DNA of 64,000 bases from Kitasatospora setae KM-6054 (GCF_000269985.1 NC_016109.1:7715001-7779000); one strand, 5' to 3'. Counted from the stretch's first letter, positions 1 to 8,350 are shown. Numbers and translations are program-made. Notes: a model not told the origin generated them from the letters alone.

Positions 1-642
1 CATGTCCTCGGCCAGGGCGGGGAACAGCCGCTCGGCCAGGGCGGTCTCGTGGACGGACAGCGAGGCGACTTCCGCTGCGAAGATCGCGTGGGTGCCGCAT
101 TCGGCCAGCGCCGCGACTCTCGCTTGCGGATAGGCGCTTCGGCCCTGCCCTCGGCTGGTGCCGGGCCGTCCGAAGAACTCGGCGTTCGCCGCCGTGTCCG
201 GCAGATCGAACGTCGTGCCGTCCACCGCGACCAGCCGCCACCGCCGGTACCAGGCGCCCTGCGTATGCTCGGCCGCCACCGGCCGGCAGACCCGGGCGAA
301 CAGGGCCCGTAGCGGCTCCGGGCCCAGCCGCAGGCGGGCCCGTCCGATCGCCGCCGTCGTCGGCACCCGCCAACCGTTCGCCCAGCGGCTCTCCCGCTCC
401 AGCCCCTGGACGAGAAGCCGGGCCACCTCCTCGTATCCCTGGCCGAAGAAGAGGCACATCGCCAGGACGAAGTAGACCACCACCCGAGCGGGCAGCAGTC
501 GACTCCGCTGCTCGGTCCGACCGCACGCGGCAACGACCTCGTCGATCAACTCCGGCGGATAGGCGCGCGTCAGCACCCCCAACGCGATCCGATCCGAGAA
601 CCGGTCACCCACCGACGACTTCAGCTGTCCAGGCCTTGGCAT
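1..642 (-). CDS. IS4-family transposase, N-terminal 214 residues (3' truncated by the window edge)
   Basis: Starts at the ATG at 642-640 and stays open to base 1. Residues 1 to about 90 match the IS4 transposase N-terminal domain (DRIALGVLTRAYPPELID, then YFVLAMCLFFGQGYEEV). The DDE nuclease domain follows, with its first catalytic Asp in VAVDGTTFDLPDT near residue 140. The remaining catalytic residues lie outside the window. The gene belongs to the insertion sequence that interrupts the phosphatase gene to its right. It has no stop codon in the window. Codon use is slightly less GC-biased than in the neighbours, as expected for a mobile element. Family assignment is firm; whether the element is complete and active is unknown. 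Confidence 0.9.
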   Translation of the reverse strand, partial: MPRPGQLKSSVGDRFSDRIALGVLTRAYPPELIDEVVAACGRTEQRSRLLPARVVVYFVLAMCLFFGQGYEEVARLLVQGLERESRWANGWRVPTTAAIGRARLRLGPEPLRALFARVCRPVAAEHTQGAWYRRWRLVAVDGTTFDLPDTAANAEFFGRPGTSRGQGRSAYPQARVAALAECGTHAIFAAEVASLSVHETALAERLFPALAEDM

Positions 643-690
643 ACCCAGCCCAACGACCCAACTGGACCAAAGTCACCGGTATTGCCACTA
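1..690 (-). mobile_element. IS4-family insertion sequence, 5' end only (continues past the left edge)
   Basis: The segment holds the N-terminal part of an IS4-type transposase gene reading leftwards. To its right lies about 48 bp of apparent element end before the disrupted phosphatase gene resumes near 690. The junction is placed there because the neighbouring protein matches the SpoIIE-phosphatase pattern up to YTDGL and then turns into unrelated sequence read from the element's 5' leader. The codon at the junction, CTA, is rare in this GC-rich DNA and would fit a target or terminal sequence near CTAG. The exact terminal inverted repeat and target duplication cannot be fixed because the other end is outside the window. 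Confidence 0.8.
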
Positions 691-2266
691 GGCCGTCGGT
701 GTACAGCAGCAGGGCGTGGTCGGCGCGCAGTTCCAGGGTGGTCTGCTCGTAGCCGCCGACGCCGGTGCCCAGCGGCGGGCCGGTCGGCACTTCGACCAGT
801 TCGGTGGCGTGCGTGGTGAGCAGCGCGGGCGGCAGGTGGCCGGCGCTGGCGAGCGTCCAGCGGGCGCGGGCCGGGTCGGCGAGGGCCAGTACGCAGGTCG
901 CCGGACGGGCGTTCTCCTGCTCGGCGATCAGCGTGTCGAGCTGGCGCAGGATCCGGTGCGGCGGCAGGTCCATCGCGGCGACGTAGCGCAGCGTCGAACG
1001 GTAGTTGCTCATGTCGACGGCGGCCTCGACCCCGTGCCCCATCACGTCGCCCATCGCCAGCAGCGTCCGTCCGAACGGCAGCCGCACCGTCTCGTACCAG
1101 TCGCCGCCGACCACGGAGGTGATCCCGGACGGCAGGTAGCGGGAGTCGAGTTCGAGGTTGGGGTGCGGGCTGCCGGGTTCGGCGAGCAGGGCCCGCTGGA
1201 GTTCCAGGGCGGTGTTCTGCGAGCGGGCGTAGCGCCGGGCGTGGTCGAGGGTGAGCGCGGCGCGCCCGGCGACCGCGGCGAGCAGTTCGGCGTCCTCGTC
1301 GGTGAACCCGAGCGAACTGCCGTGCGCCCGGGCCAGGGTGAGCACCCCGATCGGTCGGCCGCGGGCGATCAGCGGTATCGCGAGCAGGCAGTCGACCCCG
1401 GCGTCCAGGCAGGTGGCCAGCGCGTCCTCGTCCGGTGCCAGCGCCGTCAACTCCTCGGCGGACAACAGGTTCGCCGACACCGGCCGGCCCTCGGCGAGCG
1501 CCCGCGCGGTGACCGACCCCGGACGGTGCCGCACCGCCCCGCCGAACGAGCCGGGCGGGCCGGACGGGGCGGCCGGGCCGGACGTCGGGCAGTCGGCCAG
1601 CCCCTTCTCGCAGGCGGTGGCGGCCCGGCGCAGCCGCAGGCGGGGCCGGGCCGGGTCGGCCGTCGGGGCGGGGGACGGGTCCGGGCGTGTCGCGCTCCCG
1701 CCGGCGGCCGCGCCACCGATGGCGTCGGGCGTGTCGAGCGGCAGGACGTCGACGAGGGCGAGGGCGGCGGAGTCGGGGACGGCGAACGCGGCGAGTTCCG
1801 CGCAGGTGGTGTCCGGGTCGAGGGTGGTGCCGATCCGCTCCGACCCGGCCTCCAGCAGCGCCAAGCGGGCCCGGACGCGCTCCAGTTCGGCCCGGTGCGG
1901 GTCGGCGCCGCCCGGCAGGGCGACCAGCACCCCGGTCGGCGCGCCGCCGACCTCCAGCCGGCGGAAGTCGGCGGGCCGACCGGCGAACACCCCGGACCGC
2001 GGCCGCCCGTCCGCCAGGACCCGCCACACCGCCCGGTCCGGCCCCTCGACCTGCCGCCCCAGTACGGACGCCGGCGACACGCCCGTGACCTGCTGGAACG
2101 GCGGGTTCAGGTAGCGCCAGCACAACTGCTCGTCGAGCACCGCCCACGCGACGGGCAACTGGTCGAGCAGGGCGTCCGCCAGCGCGTCGCGGTCCACCCG
2201 CAGCGCCGCGGAGGCAGCCGCGAGCAGCGAATCCGTCGAGCCGCCGCCCGGCGATTCGGGCCGCAC
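691..2266 (-). pseudogene. PAS-GAF-SpoIIE (PP2C) serine phosphatase, 3' end removed by IS4 insertion
   Basis: The reading frame starts at the GTG at 2266, preceded at 6 nt by an AGGGAGGAG ribosome-binding site. A PAS domain (about residues 25-130) and a GAF domain (about 135-325, ending ALTLDHARRYARSQ) precede a SpoIIE phosphatase domain. That domain has GGDWYE, MGDVMGHG, SAGHLPP and LLLYTDGL, the usual metal-binding motifs. After YTDGLV the frame runs about 28 codons through the insertion sequence and stops at 605. The last phosphatase motif, normally DDxALLxLR with a metal-binding Asp, is missing, so the product is probably inactive. Intact relatives regulate anti-sigma-factor antagonists. 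Whether the 3' remainder survives beyond the element cannot be seen. Confidence 0.85.
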
Positions 2267-2649
2267 CCCTGACTCCTCCCTCACCACGTCCCCCGTGGGG
2301 CCGTCGGCGGACCCGGCACACCGCCGGACCGCACAGCTCGGTGTCCCACCCGCCCGGGTGATCCGCACCCGGGGACCGCACACCCTACTCGGCGCACCGG
2401 CCCCGGCTGAACCCGACACGGGGGAACGACGGACGCGGCGGGTCTGTTGGCCGATCCTTGTCCTCGTGTTCCAGTAAACCCGCGCGGTACGCCACCCGCG
2501 CGGTACGCCACCCGCGCGGCACGGCCGCCAGCGCGGCACGGCCGCCCGGGCTGCCCCGGTCGGGGACCGCCAGCGCGGCACAGGTCGGGGGCGGCCGACC
2601 GGGCAGGGAGAATGGAGCGACCACCACCTGCCGCAGGAGACCCCGTACC
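2267..2649. other. Intergenic region with a 16-bp tandem repeat
   Basis: This 383-bp divergent region holds the promoters of the disrupted phosphatase and of the pentapeptide gene. Two exact copies of the 16-mer ACCCGCGCGGTACGCC lie at 2478-2509, followed by a degenerate third copy to about 2526. No convincing open frame or RNA gene was found. Confidence 0.55.
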
Positions 2650-3480
2650 GTGACCGACCAGCAGCACTCCGCCCCGACCGGCCGTCGACTCGACCTGCTC
2701 GCCGACTGCTCCGCCTGCTTCGGGCTGTGCTGTGTCGCCCTGCCCTTCGCCAAGTCCGCCGACTTCGCGGCGAACAAGAACGCGGGCACGCCCTGCCGCA
2801 ACCTCCAGACCGACTACCGCTGCGGGATCCACCCCGCCCTGCGCGAGCGCGGCTACCAGGGCTGCACGGTCTTCGACTGCTTCGGGGCCGGCCAGAAGAT
2901 CTCCCGGCACACCTTCGACGGGCGGAGCTGGCGCGAAGACCCGGACCGCGCCCGGCAGATGTTCGAGGCGTTCCCGGTGATGCGCCAACTGCACGAACTG
3001 CTCTGGTACTTGGCCGAGGCGCTGGAACTGCCGAAGGCCAAGCCGGTGCACGCCGAGCTGCGCCGGGCGTTCGACCGGATCGAGGAGCTGACCCTGCGGG
3101 ACGCCGCCGGGCTGATCGCCGCCGACGTGCCCGCGATCCGGGCCGAGACCAGTGAACTCCTGCTCCAGGCCAGCGAACTGACCCGCAACGCGCTGCCCGG
3201 CAAGAAGCGCAACCACCGCGGCGCCGACCTGATCGGCGCCCGCCTGCGCGGAGCCGACCTGCGCGGGGCCAACCTGCGGGGCGCCTACCTGATCGCGGCC
3301 GACCTCTCCGGCGCCGACCTGCGCGACGCCGACCTGATCGGCGCGGACCTGCGCGACGCCGACCTGCGGGGTGCCGACCTGACCGGTGCGCTGTACCTCA
3401 CCCAGGCCCAACTCAACGCCGCCAAGGGCGACTCGGCGACCCGCCTGGGCGCCGGCCTAGCCCGCCCCGCGCACTGGTGA
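2650..3480 (+). CDS. Cysteine-rich N-terminus plus pentapeptide-repeat protein
   Basis: The 276-residue protein starts at GTG 2650, about 11 nt after an AGGAG site. The N-terminus carries a cysteine cluster (CxxCxxxCC at residues 20-28, then CRN, RCG, GCTVFDC) that could bind a metal or an Fe-S cluster. A helical middle region follows (about 100-185). Residues about 190-255 are pentapeptide repeats of the A(D/N)LxG type, expected to form a right-handed quadrilateral beta-helix. Proteins of this layout occur in many streptomycetes without a known function. The repeats alone do not show it to be a gyrase-protecting protein. A hairpin just downstream probably ends the transcript. Confidence 0.85.
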   Translation: MTDQQHSAPTGRRLDLLADCSACFGLCCVALPFAKSADFAANKNAGTPCRNLQTDYRCGIHPALRERGYQGCTVFDCFGAGQKISRHTFDGRSWREDPDRARQMFEAFPVMRQLHELLWYLAEALELPKAKPVHAELRRAFDRIEELTLRDAAGLIAADVPAIRAETSELLLQASELTRNALPGKKRNHRGADLIGARLRGADLRGANLRGAYLIAADLSGADLRDADLIGADLRDADLRGADLTGALYLTQAQLNAAKGDSATRLGAGLARPAHW

Positions 3481-3503
3481 ACGCGCCTGCCGGGCCGATC
3501 GCC

Positions 3504-3533
3504 GGGCCGACGGGTGAACACGCCCGTCGGGCC
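3504..3533 (+). terminator. Hairpin downstream of the pentapeptide gene
   Basis: CCGACGGG at 3507-3514 pairs with CCCGTCGG at 3523-3530 around an 8-nt loop. It lies 24-53 bp after the stop codon. There is no T-tract, as is usual for high-GC actinomycete terminators. Confidence 0.45.
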
Positions 3534-3663
3534 GATCGCCGGGCGCGGAGGGGGGCGCGCGGGGGCGCGCGCAGACCCGTGAAACGGGATTAATTGCCTG
3601 CGGCCGGGGCGGAACCGGGCGTATGGTCATGAACTCCCCGACGCGAGAGGAGGATCATCCGCG

Positions 3664-3903
3664 ATGGGAATGTTCAAGGACGCACCCCCGAGCGAACATC
3701 CGGACTTCACCCAACTGCGGTTCATGGCCGCAGGTACGCCCTCGTGGTGGAAACGCAACCGTCACAAGGCACTTGGCGCGGTCGGCCTGCTGGCCGGCTT
3801 CTGGCTGGCCAGCCACTACAACACCGCGGCCCCCGCCGCTTCCTGCACCCCGACGGCGGGAACGGCCACCCCCAGCCCCCAGGGCGCGGCCGCCGGCCGC
3901 TGA
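3664..3903 (+). CDS. Small single-pass membrane protein, function unknown
   Basis: The 79-residue protein starts at ATG 3664 after an AGAGGAGG site. It has a short soluble N-terminus (FKDAPPSEHPDFTQLRF), a basic WWKRNRHKA stretch, one hydrophobic segment (about 37-52, ALGAVGLLAGFWLASHY) and a Pro/Thr/Ala-rich tail. The topology is a small membrane-anchored protein. I recognise no family, and the convergent neighbour on its right is unrelated. Confidence 0.75.
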   Translation: MGMFKDAPPSEHPDFTQLRFMAAGTPSWWKRNRHKALGAVGLLAGFWLASHYNTAAPAASCTPTAGTATPSPQGAAAGR

Positions 3904-3953
3904 CCCCCGCGCCGCGCCCCGTCCGACCGCGCCGAACACCTCCGGGGCCGGCC

Positions 3954-3970
3954 CGCCCGTGATGCGGGCG
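3954..3970. terminator. Short hairpin between convergent genes
   Basis: CGCCCG (3954-3959) and CGGGCG (3965-3970) form a 6-bp stem with a 5-nt loop in the gap between two convergent genes, so it could serve both. Confidence 0.35.
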
Positions 3971-4031
3971 AGCGGGCCCCGAGGGCCAGGAACGGCGCTC
4001 GCCCGGTGGTCGAACTACCGTCCGTCGGAGG

Positions 4032-4607
4032 TCACTTGCCGCCGCTGTGCAGCGCGGTGAGCGTCGCGTCCAGCGCCGCACCGGAGTTGCGCGGGCGGTT
4101 GTACGGGAGCTTGCCCAGCAGCGAGCCCATCGCGCAGGTGTTGCTGACCGCCGAGAACAGCAGGCCGCCGCCGACGGCGGCCGACACCCAGCGCACGCCC
4201 GGGACGGCCACGTCGACGACGATGCCGGCGAGCACCAGCGAACCGGCCACCAGTCGGACCTGCCGGTCCATCGCCCAGCGGACCTTCTGGCCGGGCACCC
4301 GGTTCAGCGCTCCGCCGTTGGCGCTCCAGGCGGACGTCCCGCCGTCGACGAGCAGCGCCGATATGCCGGCCGCCGACAGCTGCTCGCAGGCGTTCGACGC
4401 CCGGGCGCCGGACGCGCAGACGATCGCCAGTTCGCCGCGTTCGGCGGCCGCCCGCAGCGCGGGCAGGGCCTGCGCCAGCTGGTCGAGCGGCACGTTGTGG
4501 GCGCCGGGGATGTGGCCGCCCGCGAACTCGCCGGGGGAGCGGACGTCGATCACGGTCAGCTGATGCAGGCGGGGCTGGAGCTGGTCGACGCTGAGGGGAG
4601 TGGTCAT
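4032..4607 (-). CDS. Rhodanese-DUF2892 membrane protein
   Basis: The 191-residue protein starts at ATG 4607. Residues 1 to about 100 are a rhodanese domain (VIDVRSPGEFAGGHIPGAHN) with the active-site Cys loop CASGARAS. The rest is a DUF2892-type region with two hydrophobic segments. Rhodaneses move sulfane sulfur between thiol acceptors; the C-terminal part would hold this one at the inner membrane. It lies 185 bp downstream of the TauE-like exporter on the same strand and fits the sulfur-detoxification theme. No CstR-type operator precedes it, so it may be read from the upstream operon or from its own promoter. Confidence 0.85.
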   Translation of the reverse strand: MTTPLSVDQLQPRLHQLTVIDVRSPGEFAGGHIPGAHNVPLDQLAQALPALRAAAERGELAIVCASGARASNACEQLSAAGISALLVDGGTSAWSANGGALNRVPGQKVRWAMDRQVRLVAGSLVLAGIVVDVAVPGVRWVSAAVGGGLLFSAVSNTCAMGSLLGKLPYNRPRNSGAALDATLTALHSGGK

Positions 4608-4792
4608 GGAGCGGGTCGAACCCTTCGGGAGGAGACGGACCCGGCGCGTGTGGACGGGCCGGGCGGGGAGGTGGGGGGAATGTCCAAGGATGCCCGAGTG
4701 GTGCCGGAAACCGGAGGGCCGGGAACCGGGCCGTGACCGGCGCCACCACGGACGGGGGCGGGAGGCGGCTCGGGGCCGGGGGCGCGCGGGCG

Positions 4793-5803
4793 TCAGAGCA
4801 CGGCGTCCACCAGCATCAGCGCGGCGACGGCGAGCAGGGCGCCGGCGAACAGGCGCTGCAGCGTGCGGCCGGACAGCTTCGACGCGAGCCGCTTGCCGTC
4901 CCAGGCGCCGAGCACCGCGGCGGCCGCGAACGGGCCGACGGTGGTCCAGGGGATCTCGGCGGCCGCGCCGAGCCGGGGCAGCAGCGCCGCCAGCGAGTTC
5001 AGGGTGATCACCAGCAGGCTGGTCCCGATCGCCTCGGCCATCGGGAAGGCCAGGAAGGACACCAGCGCGGGAACCGCCAGGAACCCGCCGCCGACGCCCA
5101 GCACCCCGGTCGCCGCCCCGAGCCCCGCGCCCGCCAGCGCGGACCGCCGGGCCGACACCGGAACCCGGCCCGCCGCCCCGGACGCGACCGGGAGCGGGCA
5201 CGCGTCGAGGCTCACCCCGGCGGGAGTCGTCTCCGTCTCCGTCTCCGTCACCGCCGCTGCCCCGGCCGCACCGCCGGAGACCGCGCCGCCGCCGGGCACC
5301 CCCGCGAGCGCGGGGGACGGGACGAGCGCGGGGGACGGGACGAGCGCGGGGGACGGGACGAGCGTGGCGACCGCCGCCGAGCCGAGCGCCGAGCCGAGCG
5401 CGGAGGGGAGCCGCACGGAGGTGTCCGCCTCCGCGGCCGCCCGCCGTCCGCCCGCCAGCATCCGCCAGGCGGCCAGCGCGGCCAGCAGGGCGAACGCGCC
5501 GGTCAGGGCGGCGCCGGGCAGGTGGCGGGAGAGCGCTCCGCCGAGCGCGGCGAGCGGGAGCCCGGCCGCGCCGAACAGCAGCCCCTCGCGCCAGCGGACG
5601 CGGCCGGCCCGGGCGTGCGCGACCAGGCCGGTGAGCGAGGTCACGGCCACGATCAGCAGGCTGGCGGTGGTCGCGGTGCCGGGCGTCAGCCCGATCAGGT
5701 AGATCAGCGCGGGGACGGCCAGCATGCTGCCGCCGCCGCCGAGCCCGCCCAGCGCCATGCCGACCACCGCGCCGGCGACCAGCGCGAGCAGGGCGATGCT
5801 CAT
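4793..5803 (-). CDS. TauE/SafE (TSUP) family sulfur-anion exporter
   Basis: The 336-residue membrane protein starts at ATG 5803 and overlaps the upstream rhodanese stop by 4 bp (ATGA), so the two are translationally coupled. Both halves carry the Gly-rich TSUP signature (GMALGGLGGGGSMLAVPALIY near the start, GVLGVGGGFLAVPALVSF in the second half) with about eight membrane segments. Family members move sulfite, thiosulfate or organosulfonates. With a persulfide dioxygenase under the same predicted repressor, sulfite or thiosulfate export is the likely role. The central loop is unusually long and contains three exact LVPSPA units encoded by an 18-bp tandem repeat. Confidence 0.88.
   Translation of the reverse strand: MSIALLALVAGAVVGMALGGLGGGGSMLAVPALIYLIGLTPGTATTASLLIVAVTSLTGLVAHARAGRVRWREGLLFGAAGLPLAALGGALSRHLPGAALTGAFALLAALAAWRMLAGGRRAAAEADTSVRLPSALGSALGSAAVATLVPSPALVPSPALVPSPALAGVPGGGAVSGGAAGAAAVTETETETTPAGVSLDACPLPVASGAAGRVPVSARRSALAGAGLGAATGVLGVGGGFLAVPALVSFLAFPMAEAIGTSLLVITLNSLAALLPRLGAAAEIPWTTVGPFAAAAVLGAWDGKRLASKLSGRTLQRLFAGALLAVAALMLVDAVL
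5306..5359. repeat. Three tandem copies of an 18-bp repeat inside the TSUP gene
   Basis: The unit GAGCGCGGGGGACGGGAC occurs three times without change. It is in frame and encodes repeated LVPSPA in the cytoplasmic or periplasmic loop between the two halves of the exporter, so copy number can vary without a frameshift. Confidence 0.85.
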
Positions 5804-6174
5804 ACCGCGCCGCCGCAGCGACACGCGCCGTCGTGCGCGGGCAGTCCGGCCCGCAGCCAGTCGCGCATCCCGCCGGCCACGTTGACGGTCGGCAGCCCGT
5901 GCGCGTTGAGCAGTTCGGTGGCCGCCTGCGAGCGGTTCCCGGAACGGCACACCGCCAGCACCAGCCGTCCGTCGCCCGCCGCCCGTACGGTCTCCAGGCC
6001 CGCGGCGCCGTCCAGGTCGCCGAGCGGGACGAGGACCGCGCCGGGCGCGTGCAGTTCGGCGTGCTCCTCGGGTTCGCGGACGTCGAGCAGCAGCGCCTCG
6101 CCGGCGGCGGCCAGGCGGTGCGCCTCGGTGGGGTCGATCTGCGCGGGCACGGGCGGCTGAGGGGTCCAGGCCAC
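5800..6174 (-). CDS. Single-domain rhodanese (sulfurtransferase)
   Basis: The 124-residue protein starts at GTG 6174, 5 nt after AGGAGG. That is preferred over the longer frame from 6285, which would run through the operator sites. It is one rhodanese domain (LLLDVREPEEHAEL) with the active loop CRSGNRS. The C-terminus ends CRCGGAV, giving two extra cysteines. It is first in the leftward operon and overlaps the exporter by 4 bp. Two CstR-type operators lie about 80-130 bp upstream. It probably shuttles persulfide sulfur made or removed by the divergent CstB-like enzyme. Confidence 0.88.
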   Translation of the reverse strand: MAWTPQPPVPAQIDPTEAHRLAAAGEALLLDVREPEEHAELHAPGAVLVPLGDLDGAAGLETVRAAGDGRLVLAVCRSGNRSQAATELLNAHGLPTVNVAGGMRDWLRAGLPAHDGACRCGGAV

Positions 6175-6251
6175 GGTGACCTCCTGGGGGTGGGAGTGCG
6201 GTGCGGGTGGGGTGCCGGCGGGTTCCGGGACGGCGGGCCGTCCTGGGGAAG

Positions 6252-6267
6252 ATACCGGCGGGGGTAT
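6252..6267. promoter_or_regulatory. CsoR/CstR-type operator 1
   Basis: The 16-mer ATACCGGCGGGGGTAT has the family pattern ATAC, a G/C core and GTAT. It is the nearest operator to the leftward rhodanese-exporter operon. Confidence 0.75.
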
Positions 6268-6285
6268 ATCGTTGGTACCGAGCAT

Positions 6286-6301
6286 ATACCCCCACCGGTA
6301 T
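6286..6301. promoter_or_regulatory. CsoR/CstR-type operator 2
   Basis: ATACCCCCACCGGTAT is the reverse orientation of operator 1 (ATACCGGTGGGGGTAT on the other strand). It lies 18 bp from operator 1 in the divergent promoter region. Confidence 0.75.
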
Positions 6302-6339
6302 CGACCGGCCAGGCCGATGGCCGCGAACTGCCTGTAATA

Positions 6340-6355
6340 ATACCTACGGGGGTAT
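6340..6355. promoter_or_regulatory. CsoR/CstR-type operator 3
   Basis: ATACCTACGGGGGTAT matches the other operators in length and ends. It sits about 110 bp before the start of the CstB-like gene and so probably controls the rightward transcript. Confidence 0.75.
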
Positions 6356-6465
6356 CGAAACCCGCCCGGGCCGGGAGCGGCGTCCGATCAGGACGCCCCC
6401 GGCCGCGGACCCCCTCCGGCACGCCTCGGCGGCGCGCCCGGCCCACCCAGAGGAAGAGGACCCCC

Positions 6466-7839
6466 GTGTTCTTCGCCCAGTACTACCTCGACTGCCTCTC
6501 CCAGGCCTCGTACCTGATCGCGGACGAGACCACCGGCCGCGCCGTGGTGGTCGACCCGCGCCGGGACGTGGACGAGTACCTCGCGGAGGCCGAGGCCCGC
6601 GGCTTCACGGTCGAGGGCGTCATCAACACCCACTTCCACGCCGACTTCCTCTCCGGCCACCTCGAACTCGCCGACCGCACCGGCGCCTGGATCGGCTACG
6701 GCCGCCGCGCCGAGACCGAGTACCCGATCCGCAAGCTCGCCGAGGGCGAGCGGATCAGCCTCGGCGACGTCGTCCTGGAGATCGTCGAGACCCCCGGCCA
6801 CACCCCCGAGTCGATCAGCGTCCTGGTCCGCGAGCGCGCCGACGACACCGTCCCGTACGGGGTGCTCACCGGCGACGCGCTGTTCATCGGCGACGTCGGC
6901 CGCCCCGACCTGCTCGCCTCCGCCGGCGTCACCGCCGACCAGCTCGGCCGGATGCTGTACGACAGCGTCCAGCACAAGCTGATGGCACTGCCCGACGAGG
7001 TCCGGGTCTTCCCCGCGCACGGCGCCGGCTCCGCCTGCGGCAAGAACCTCTCCACCGAGCGGCAGTCCACCATCGGGCAGCAGCGCGCCACCAACTACGC
7101 CTGCGCGCCGATGACCGAGGACGAGTTCGTGGCGATCGTCACCGCCGGACAGCCCACCGCCCCCGGCTACTTCGGCTACGACGCCGACCTCAACCGCCGC
7201 GACCGCGAACTCTTCGACGCCGCCGCGCTGGCCGCCCCGCTGGACGCCGACGCCTTCCTCGGCCGCCGCGCCGAGACCGGCACCGTCGTGGTCGACGCTC
7301 GCGACCCGCTCGAATTCGCCGCCGGACACCTGGCCGGCGCCATCAACGTCCCCGCCGACGGACGCTTCGCCGAACAGTCCGGCACCGTCCTCGACCCGGC
7401 CTGGCCGCTGCTGGTGATCGCCCCCGAGGGCCGGGAACAGGAGACCGTCACCCGGCTCGCCCGGATCGGCTTCGACCGCGTCGCCGGCTACCTCGCCGAC
7501 CCCGAGACCGCCTTCCGCGCCGTCCCCGAGCAGATGCGCCAGGCCCCCCGCCGCACCGTCGCCGACCTGCGCGCCGAACTCACCGACGCCGAACCCCCGC
7601 TGGTCCTCGACGTCCGCGGCGAGGGCGAGCGCGCCGACGGCCACATCCCCGGCTCCGTCCACCTCCCGCTCGCCGAACTCCCGCACCGCCTCGCCGAGAT
7701 ACCGCGAGACCGCGCCGTCGTCGTGCACTGCGCCGGCGGCCACCGCTCCTCCATCGCCGCCAGCCTGCTCCGCCACCACGGCCACCCGCAGACCTCCGAC
7801 CTGCTCGGCGGCTACGGCGCCTGGGAAACCGCGGCCTGA
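6466..7839 (+). CDS. CstB-like persulfide dioxygenase (MBL fold) fused to two rhodanese domains
   Basis: The 457-residue protein starts at GTG 6466 after AGAGGAAGAGGA. Residues 1 to about 240 are an ETHE1-type metallo-beta-lactamase domain: NTHFHAD gives the iron ligands H56, H58 and D60, followed by ETPGHTPES, TGDALFIGDVGRPDL and FPAHGAGSACGK. The first rhodanese-like domain (about 250-355) has LVIAPEG where the catalytic Cys would be and is probably inactive. The second (about 365-457) has HCAGGHRSS with Cys422. This layout matches CstB of Staphylococcus, which oxidises persulfides and releases sulfite or thiosulfate. It acts in the cytoplasm and pairs with the exporter encoded divergently. 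Confidence 0.9.
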   Translation: MFFAQYYLDCLSQASYLIADETTGRAVVVDPRRDVDEYLAEAEARGFTVEGVINTHFHADFLSGHLELADRTGAWIGYGRRAETEYPIRKLAEGERISLGDVVLEIVETPGHTPESISVLVRERADDTVPYGVLTGDALFIGDVGRPDLLASAGVTADQLGRMLYDSVQHKLMALPDEVRVFPAHGAGSACGKNLSTERQSTIGQQRATNYACAPMTEDEFVAIVTAGQPTAPGYFGYDADLNRRDRELFDAAALAAPLDADAFLGRRAETGTVVVDARDPLEFAAGHLAGAINVPADGRFAEQSGTVLDPAWPLLVIAPEGREQETVTRLARIGFDRVAGYLADPETAFRAVPEQMRQAPRRTVADLRAELTDAEPPLVLDVRGEGERADGHIPGSVHLPLAELPHRLAEIPRDRAVVVHCAGGHRSSIAASLLRHHGHPQTSDLLGGYGAWETAA

Positions 7840-7925
7840 CCGCCGGACGGATCGCGCGGGGGCGTGCGGGGTGGGGCCGGGCGGGGCCGGGTGGGCGGGG
7901 AATGCGCCGTCCGCCGGTCAGGTTG

Positions 7926-7941
7926 ATACGGGAGGGGGTAT
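7926..7941. promoter_or_regulatory. CsoR/CstR-type operator 4, upstream of the repressor gene
   Basis: ATACGGGAGGGGGTAT lies 92 bp before the repressor start codon and shares the ATAC-GGGGGTAT frame of operators 1-3. It suggests that the repressor controls its own gene. Confidence 0.72.
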
Positions 7942-8032
7942 GAGCAGAACGTCACCGGGTGTTCCGTGCCCGGTACGGAACACGGGGACGGGCGGCGACC
8001 GGCCGCCCCGTCGAGGACGAGGAGGAGACCCG

Positions 8033-8299
8033 ATGCAGGTGGGCGACGAGGCCGTCGGCGCGGTGCTGAACCGGCTGCGCCGGGCACAGGGCCAGCTGGC
8101 CGGCGTGATCGCGATGATCGAGGCCGGACGCGACTGCAAGGACGTGGTGACCCAGCTCGCCGCCGTGTCCCGGGCCCTGGACCGCGCCGGGTTCAAGATC
8201 GTGGCCAGCGGCATGCGCCAGTGCATGGCCGAGGCGGAGGAAGGCGGCGCGCCGATGAGCGAGGCCGAGCTGGAGAAGCTCTTCCTGGCGCTCGCCTGA
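8033..8299 (+). CDS. CsoR/CstR-family persulfide-sensing repressor, copy 1
   Basis: The 88-residue all-helical protein starts at ATG 8033 after GGAGGAG. Cys35 and Cys64 are in the CsoR metal-site positions, but the His that completes the Cu(I) site of true CsoR (four residues before the second Cys) is Gly60. That Cys-Cys pattern without His is typical of CstR, which senses persulfides by forming di- to tetrasulfide links. Position next to a CstB-like gene and the shared operators agree. A large hairpin follows the stop codon. A second copy differing at six residues lies 220 bp away in the opposite direction. Confidence 0.9.
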   Translation: MQVGDEAVGAVLNRLRRAQGQLAGVIAMIEAGRDCKDVVTQLAAVSRALDRAGFKIVASGMRQCMAEAEEGGAPMSEAELEKLFLALA

Positions 8300-8308
8300 G
8301 CCACCCGC

Positions 8309-8350
8309 GACGCAACACGCACCGCGCTCCAGCGCGGTGCGTGTTGCGTC
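8309..8350 (+). terminator. Strong hairpin after repressor copy 1
   Basis: A perfect 20-bp stem (8309-8328 with 8331-8350) and a 2-nt CC loop begin 10 bp after the stop codon. The right arm supplies the unit that is then repeated in tandem. Confidence 0.8.

Noticed and set aside
716..2272. 518-residue open frame opposite the disrupted phosphatase
   Set aside because: Composition (Gly/Arg/Gln-rich, no domain) and position mark it as a shadow of the PAS-GAF-SpoIIE gene.
2650..3480. Quinolone-resistance (Qnr-like) protein
   Set aside because: Only the C-terminal quarter is pentapeptide repeat and the Cys-rich N-terminus is unlike Qnr or MfpA. Repeats alone do not show gyrase protection.
4032..6446. 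One 804-residue protein joining two rhodanese regions
   Set aside because: The long frame reads through the exporter gene antisense-like in another frame. The true genes have their own starts, ribosome-binding sites and family motifs.
8033..8299. Copper-sensing CsoR
   Set aside because: The His of the Cu(I) site is Gly60, and the linked genes are persulfide enzymes rather than copper exporters, so a CstR-type sensor is preferred.
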